Positions 59,269-64,000 of a DNA stretch of 64,000 nucleotides are shown here, one piece after another (positions within the stretch are counted from its first letter, which is position 1; each line of letters starts with the position of its first letter). Source of the DNA: Ceratotherium simum simum (taxonomy: Eukaryota > Chordata > Mammalia > Perissodactyla > Rhinocerotidae). Below the pieces are notes generated by a model. The model made no database searches and was not told the DNA's origin. It was given only the letters and a program-made list of their open reading frames with translations. Location of the stretch: positions 7,005,557-7,069,556 of the forward strand of contig NW_004454179.1 in the NCBI RefSeq assembly GCF_000283155.1. The letters are read 5' to 3'. Both the position numbers and the translations under genes were made by a program.

Positions 59269-62200
59269 GTATGGTTTGATGTCAAGATCTCCTCTGTCTA
59301 ATCAGAGTACTTTAATTTGGGGAGAAAAACATTATTGACAAGTAGGGTACCGATTGTGATAATAGGATAAAAACTAATGTGATTGTTAGATTATTTCTGA
59401 CTATGCAGTGATAGAGAAGTAGTACAGATAAAGTGGCTGTCTTACCCATCAGTAGTTCGTAGTCATGATTGATGTACCACTCAGGAAAGTTAGGTGGTTA
59501 CAGTTCTTACTGATCTTTAAGTTACTTGATATTTTTATAAGCATTTTATACTTTCCAAAGCATTGTCATATCCATTGTTTTTAAGACCCCTATGAAAAAT
59601 TTTTTCCCCTTATCCATCAATGTTCTAGCATTAGCATCTATCTGAGAAATAAATATATCATGTTAAGTGGAAGAAGTTATACTCTGCAAATGAGATTATG
59701 AGGCAAAAATATGTATTATTTGCATTTTTAAAAGAGAAACTGCTAGGGTTAGAAGTAATGAGAAGACAGTAGGCATACTTCAGGTTAAGTGTATTCAGTA
59801 TTTTATAAATACACAAACACATACATACATACATGCACTGTACTATGAACTAACTTCAGAGTATTTCCAAAAGGTAATTTGGTGGTAAGGATCCTAATTA
59901 AGTGAAAAGGTTAAGAGGTTATCAGTTTTACTTAGCAAATATTTCTTGAGTCTTTGAAAAGTTTGCTCTCTTAAATAGATTAAGTATTCTTGTTGCTTTG
60001 CGATCTCATTTTACCTTTAATTTCACAAAGATGAAATGAGCATTTCAACTCTGCCATTGTTTGAACTGCTACAAATTGTAAATTGGTGATGTCTGTACTG
60101 AGATTTTATTGTCACAGAAATCACATAAGAGTCTGCTGAATGGTTATGAGATGTGTGGATTTATTGGTGAGAAATACATGTTTATTTTGCAAAGTAAATA
60201 ATTTTCTTATTAGAACCAAAAGGACTTTCTTTTGCTTATTGTAAGTAATTTATGAAAGATTTACATTTAATGGACTGGCTTTAGTGGCTTCCTAAGGATT
60301 TTTTGTGTGTGTGTGTGTGTGAGGAAGATCAGCCCTGAGCTAACGTCCATGCTAATCCTCCTCGTTTTTTGCTGAGGAAGACCGGCTCTGAGCTAACATC
60401 TATTACCAGTCCTCCTCCTTTTTTTCCCCAAAGCCCCAGTAGATAGTTGTAGGTCATAGTTGCACATCCTTCTAGTTGCTGTATGTGGGACGCGGCCTCA
60501 GCATGGCCAGAGAAACGGCACATCGGTGCGCGCCCGGGATCCGAACCTGGGCCGCCAGCAGCGCACTTAACCGCTAAGCCACGGGGCTGGCCCAAGAATT
60601 TTTTTTGAATAGTTTTCTTTTGCTTTTTTCTTATTTCTGTGTAGTGAACAGCAATCAAAATCTCTAAGTTCTGAGAGATTTCCTAGCAGGAGACCTCCTA
60701 GTTATTCTGTGTTCACATCAATCAGTGTACCTCTGCAAAGTTGTTACCATATTTGCAAAGTTATTCTCTGTTTTATTGAGGATTGTTTTCTTTGGCACAG
60801 ATTGGTAGCTTTCATTAAAAATCTCTTTAAATATTACATTAAAAGCTTTGGCTTTACAATAGGAGAATGACAGCATAGAGGTTGTATGTAAAGTATTAAT
60901 AACAGAGATTAACATACAAAGATACTTATTACAGCTACTGTTACGTTTAAGGAGGTATGTTATGTTGACAGCATGCACTTACCAAGAGACATTTGAACTA
61001 GATGATAGGATTATAGTGTATAGACTTCAAATGAACAAAATTTTTAAGATTGTATTTCCTAAGTGAATTTTAGTGAGTTTTCAACTAAATCACAGTATTT
61101 TTAGTGGTAGATTTAAAATATGTTGCCTAATTGATTAGGCAGAGTTAGAAGTCTTTATATAATACTGTCTTTGGTTGGAAAAATTTTAAAGTAGTGTGTT
61201 CGCTTGTTAGATATCTAATTGGGTTAGATGTCTAATAGGATACTTGGTTCTGTAAGATTACAATTATATTTTTAGAGACATTAATGACTCTACAAGGACA
61301 ACGCTTGTTTTGTAATGAGTGTGGGTTTTTTGGTTTATAAACTCAGTTGTTTATTTATTTGTAATAGCCTGAAATAGGGAGTTACAGTGTCCTCAGATAC
61401 AAGTCCTAAATGGGTTCTATATTGGGGCAGTTTTTAGCATAACTAGATAGCAAGGGCTCTCTGCTGGCCAACTGAAAATCCGCAGCATTGAGTATTAGCT
61501 TGCTTACTTAATTTTGGACTGAATGGCAGCTTTAAAAGTTGTCCAGACTGTGAGTTTTCTTTTCTAGACACGTCTATGAGGGGAAAAAAGTCTTTGTGGG
61601 AAAAGAAAATCTTCTAATTTTATGTTCTAATAACATGAATTGGTGATTTGGTCTAGCTTCAGTAAAAAAAAATGGTTAAACCTCTAGGCTGTTGTCAGTA
61701 TCAAGACTATTTCATTCTTTCTTTCCTTAAAATTTGCCCACCAATTTATAATAGCTTATTAATCAAAAAACCTTGTTTTTATAAATATCAGCAAGTGAGT
61801 TTTGAATCTGCAGATTTTTCCAAAATATTGAATCCACGTACACAGTTTTTTTCAGATGTGTCCAAAAAGTAATGAGGACACATGCAAATTATAAACAATT
61901 AACAACTGATTGATCTTACAGACGATTTTGTATATATGTGTAATTTAACCATATAAACTTATATTTTAACATGACATTTGTATTCTTTAAAATTTTCTAA
62001 ATCCAGCTTTCACATACTTTTAGTGTCTCAGGTAGACTTAGCTCTTGAGGAGTTTGGTTTTATAATTTGTATGACATTGTGGCATTAAAAACTTGTATGC
62101 TTTGATCAAGGAAATTTAGAAAATGAAGTCTAATAGTTCTATTGCAGAACCTCATACTGTGTGCACTGCTCTTTCTCATATCTCACTATATTTTAACATC

Positions 62201-62468
62201 TTTAGTGATGTGCTTTACCTTTTCTTTTGCCCTATTAATAAAATATTTAACCCTTGGAGATATTAGATATAACAAGCTTTGCTAAATTTTTGTTGCTTCA
62301 GGAGGGAAAATATCCTGATTTAATTAATGCATTGGTTTCATAACTCAAATATATGGCTGGTATGTCTGCTTAGTTGCCTCTGCCTACTGCTTTGTCATTT
62401 TTAGCCTTTTCAGTTCACATTTGCTCCTAGTTTTTAATATCCTCAGATGTTTCTTTGTGTCTCTACAG
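59269..62468 (+). other. LCOR: LCOR intron, 3.2 kb
   Basis: GTATGG to TCTCTACAG. It is largely unique AT-rich sequence with one ERE at 60305-60593. No further exon was recognised. The stretches 59269-60300 and 60600-62468 hold only incidental ORFs. Confidence 0.8.
60305..60593 (-). mobile_element. ERE SINE (type II long), reverse
   Basis: After a (GT)n start come GATCAGCCCTGAGCTAACGT, GCTGAGGAAGACCGGCTCTG, CCCCAGTAGATAGTTGTAGG and the head complement AAGCCACGGGGCTGGCCC. Flanks AAGGATTTTTT and AAGAATTTTTTTT are an approximate duplication. The head lacks some bases between the box B region and CGCACTTAACC, where the GAGC(A/G) stretch present in other copies is deleted. Confidence 0.92.
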
Positions 62469-62562
62469 ACGGTGTACTTGATCTATCCACTAAGAAAAGT
62501 CCATGTGCTGGCAGCACTTCCCTGAGCCATTCTCCAGGCTGCTCCAGTACTCAAGGGAACGG
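62469..62562 (+). CDS. LCOR: LCOR coding exon 5 in window: second CtBP motif
   Basis: 94 bp between TCTCTACAG and GTAAGG. With the G from exon 4 it encodes Asp80, then GVLDLSTKKSPCAGSTSLSH and SPGCSSTQGN, and it ends with GG, the first two bases of a Gly codon completed in the next exon. VLDLSTK is residues 82-88 of the short form and is the second CtBP-binding motif. The Ser-rich stretch after it continues in known LCOR as a Gly-Arg-Pro-rich linker. The remaining protein, including the C-terminal helix-turn-helix (Psq-type) DNA-binding domain, must lie 3' of this window. The donor GTAAGG is strong. Confidence 0.97.
62474..62494 (+). other. LCOR: CtBP-binding motif 2 (VLDLSTK)
   Basis: Codons GTA CTT GAT CTA TCC ACT AAG, residues 82-88 of the short LCOR form. 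It sits on a different exon from motif 1, so exon skipping would separate the two. Confidence 0.93.
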
Positions 62563-64000
62563 GTAAGGGAAAATATTTGTAGCCTTCCTCAGTTTTAGAG
62601 GGGACAGTTTATCAAAGATTGATGCCACTCTCCCTTGTACGTTTTAAAAATAAGTCCTTCAGAGTAACACCCTTATAGGTGAAACTTTATTAAAATTACT
62701 TAGAGTCTGTCAATCAAACAGTCTGTAAAATGTAGAATTGGCTAGTATAGATCAGTTTTGCGGTTTTAATACAAATACTAAATAATCAGGAATATGGCAA
62801 GAATGTCTTTGGACTTTTTGTTGTTGAGTGTTTAGGAGTGTGAAACCCAACCTAAATAATTCCACAGTTCAGATATAAAGTCAGTATTAGTGTGCTGAAG
62901 TTGTTGAATGAAAATTGGGCTCCAATATTTAACTTGGTATCTCTAATGGAGTATGTGGGGACTGTTCGTTTTTTTCTTGTTTGTTTTGTTTTGTTTGTTG
63001 ATTTGAACTGCAGTTTTAACTGTGTCAGTTCAGGAAATGTAATTGTATGTAATTTTTGTGTTTTGAAGTAGATAAGATTGCTTGTAGTTGATGGATAACC
63101 ATCTTATGCTGCCAAGACAGTATTACATGCTCAGTTTTGATAACTCTTAGCAGACTAAAGTGAATTTTCCGACCACCTAATTTTATAGTGTAAGAATTGT
63201 CTAATTCTCCCTCTATGTGTACGTAGTAACCATTTAGAAAAGTCAGATATTAATGAGGGTGTTTAGATGCCAAATTGGGAAGGCATTTCCATAAAACTGT
63301 GTTGTGACCAAAAATCTTCATCTAGGTATGAAAAATAACTTTGGTAAGTTAGTTAATATTTAGGTTTATTTAACTTTTAAAATATCAACATGGGGAAGTT
63401 GTTTAGATATTAAAGGAATAAATAGAAACTAAATGGACTAACCGTTTTCAACTTTTGATTACCTTCAAATTGAAGGATTCCTTTACTGACTTCTAAAATG
63501 CTCCCTTTATTTTCTCTAAAACTCCATCATTTTCCTTTTTCTTTCCTCCTTTATTCAGTCTAAAAATAACTTATTAATTTAATCCATTTTGCATAATTTA
63601 CTAATCTTTTTTTCTTAAGCCCTTCTTTTCACTATAGTTTATGCTAGATATAAGTGATCATGGTCCCAAATCATTGGGTCCCATCTATATATCAAAAACT
63701 TGAGTTGTGTAATTAAGGACACATGTAGGAGAAGCTTAAGTGCGGTTTGCATAAATGAATCCCTTGCTTAAGATTCACTTTAAACTTGGCCACCAGGTCC
63801 ATGTATTATATGGTTGAAGTTGCTGTGTTTATCCTTATGAATGGAAAGAGTTTTCTATGTGTTATTGTTTTCTGGAAGACCAGAGCACCGACAGTACCGC
63901 CCATCTTTTAGTTGAATATTCATTGTTATCCTTATTATGTTATTTACTGATAACAGCACAGAGTCCCCATAGACTTTTGGAGAACATAGCTGGTTTATCA
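62563..64000 (+). other. LCOR: LCOR intron, partial at window end
   Basis: Starts at GTAAGG. It is unique AT-rich sequence up to the window edge. I saw no acceptor plus open frame continuing the protein, so the next exon is outside the window. Confidence 0.8.

Noticed and set aside
3890..60593. tRNA genes at the ERE heads
   Set aside because: The A- and B-box-like segments are SINE promoters with retroposed tails and target duplications. They do not fold into intact tRNAs.
25392..62562. Assignment to LCORL, the LCOR paralogue
   Set aside because: The N-terminal exons alone are similar in both, but the MQRMIQQFAAEY...NPVLSKLLMADQDSPLDLTVRK order and VLDLSTKKSPCAGS match LCOR as I recall it.
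1..64000. CRISPR array, operon, prophage or other prokaryotic-type system
   Set aside because: No regularly spaced identical repeats with unique spacers and no dense ORFs. Introns, SINEs and LINEs show vertebrate DNA.

Overview
The window is mammalian nuclear DNA: AT-rich, intron-dominated, and packed with L1, L2, MIR, MaLR and hAT/mariner-type relics. Nineteen copies of a tRNA-like SINE (start of type GGCCGGCCC, box B GGTTCGGATCC, tail GTTAGCTCAGGGC plus poly-A) match the equine repetitive element (ERE) family known from horses and other perissodactyls. I therefore infer a perissodactyl, most likely an equid. No bacterial, viral or operon-like organisation is present.

The only gene I can support is LCOR (ligand-dependent corepressor), on the + strand. 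Five coding exons were found by reading frame, splice sites and phase: 25392-25457, 25805-25884, 53697-53829, 58981-59268 and 62469-62562. They join in one open frame of 220 complete codons. The frame opens with a partial codon from an exon that lies upstream and was not found, and ends with two bases of a codon completed in a later exon outside the window. The fourth exon holds the internal ATG of the classic short LCOR protein (MQRMIQQF), the nuclear-receptor box LSKLL and the CtBP motif PLDLTVR. The fifth holds the second CtBP motif VLDLSTK. The DNA-binding domain exon and the alternative PALI1-type exon should lie 3' of the window.

Layout: 1-25391 is upstream (probably intronic) sequence with an antisense L1 of about 6 kb (4.7-10.8 kb) full of nested SINEs, an L2 block (11.8-15.8 kb), five copies in the window of a roughly 210-bp TA-flanked MITE, and an L1-in-L1 insertion at 18.4 kb. 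25458-25804 is a tiny intron. 25885-53696 is a 27.8-kb intron holding most of the other L1s, nearly all antisense to LCOR, with one long sense L1 at about 47.4-51.9 kb. 53830-64000 is relatively repeat-poor and carries the last three introns and an ERE nested within an ERE.

I see no convincing novel system. The best second-look items are structural: an ERE with a bipartite poly-A tail that looks like a 3' transduction, nested insertions with readable target-site duplications, a 38-bp near-perfect tandem duplication, a 14-bp perfect hairpin, and the modular ERE subtypes. Repeat family names come from recognition of consensus sequence from memory, and old repeat boundaries are approximate.
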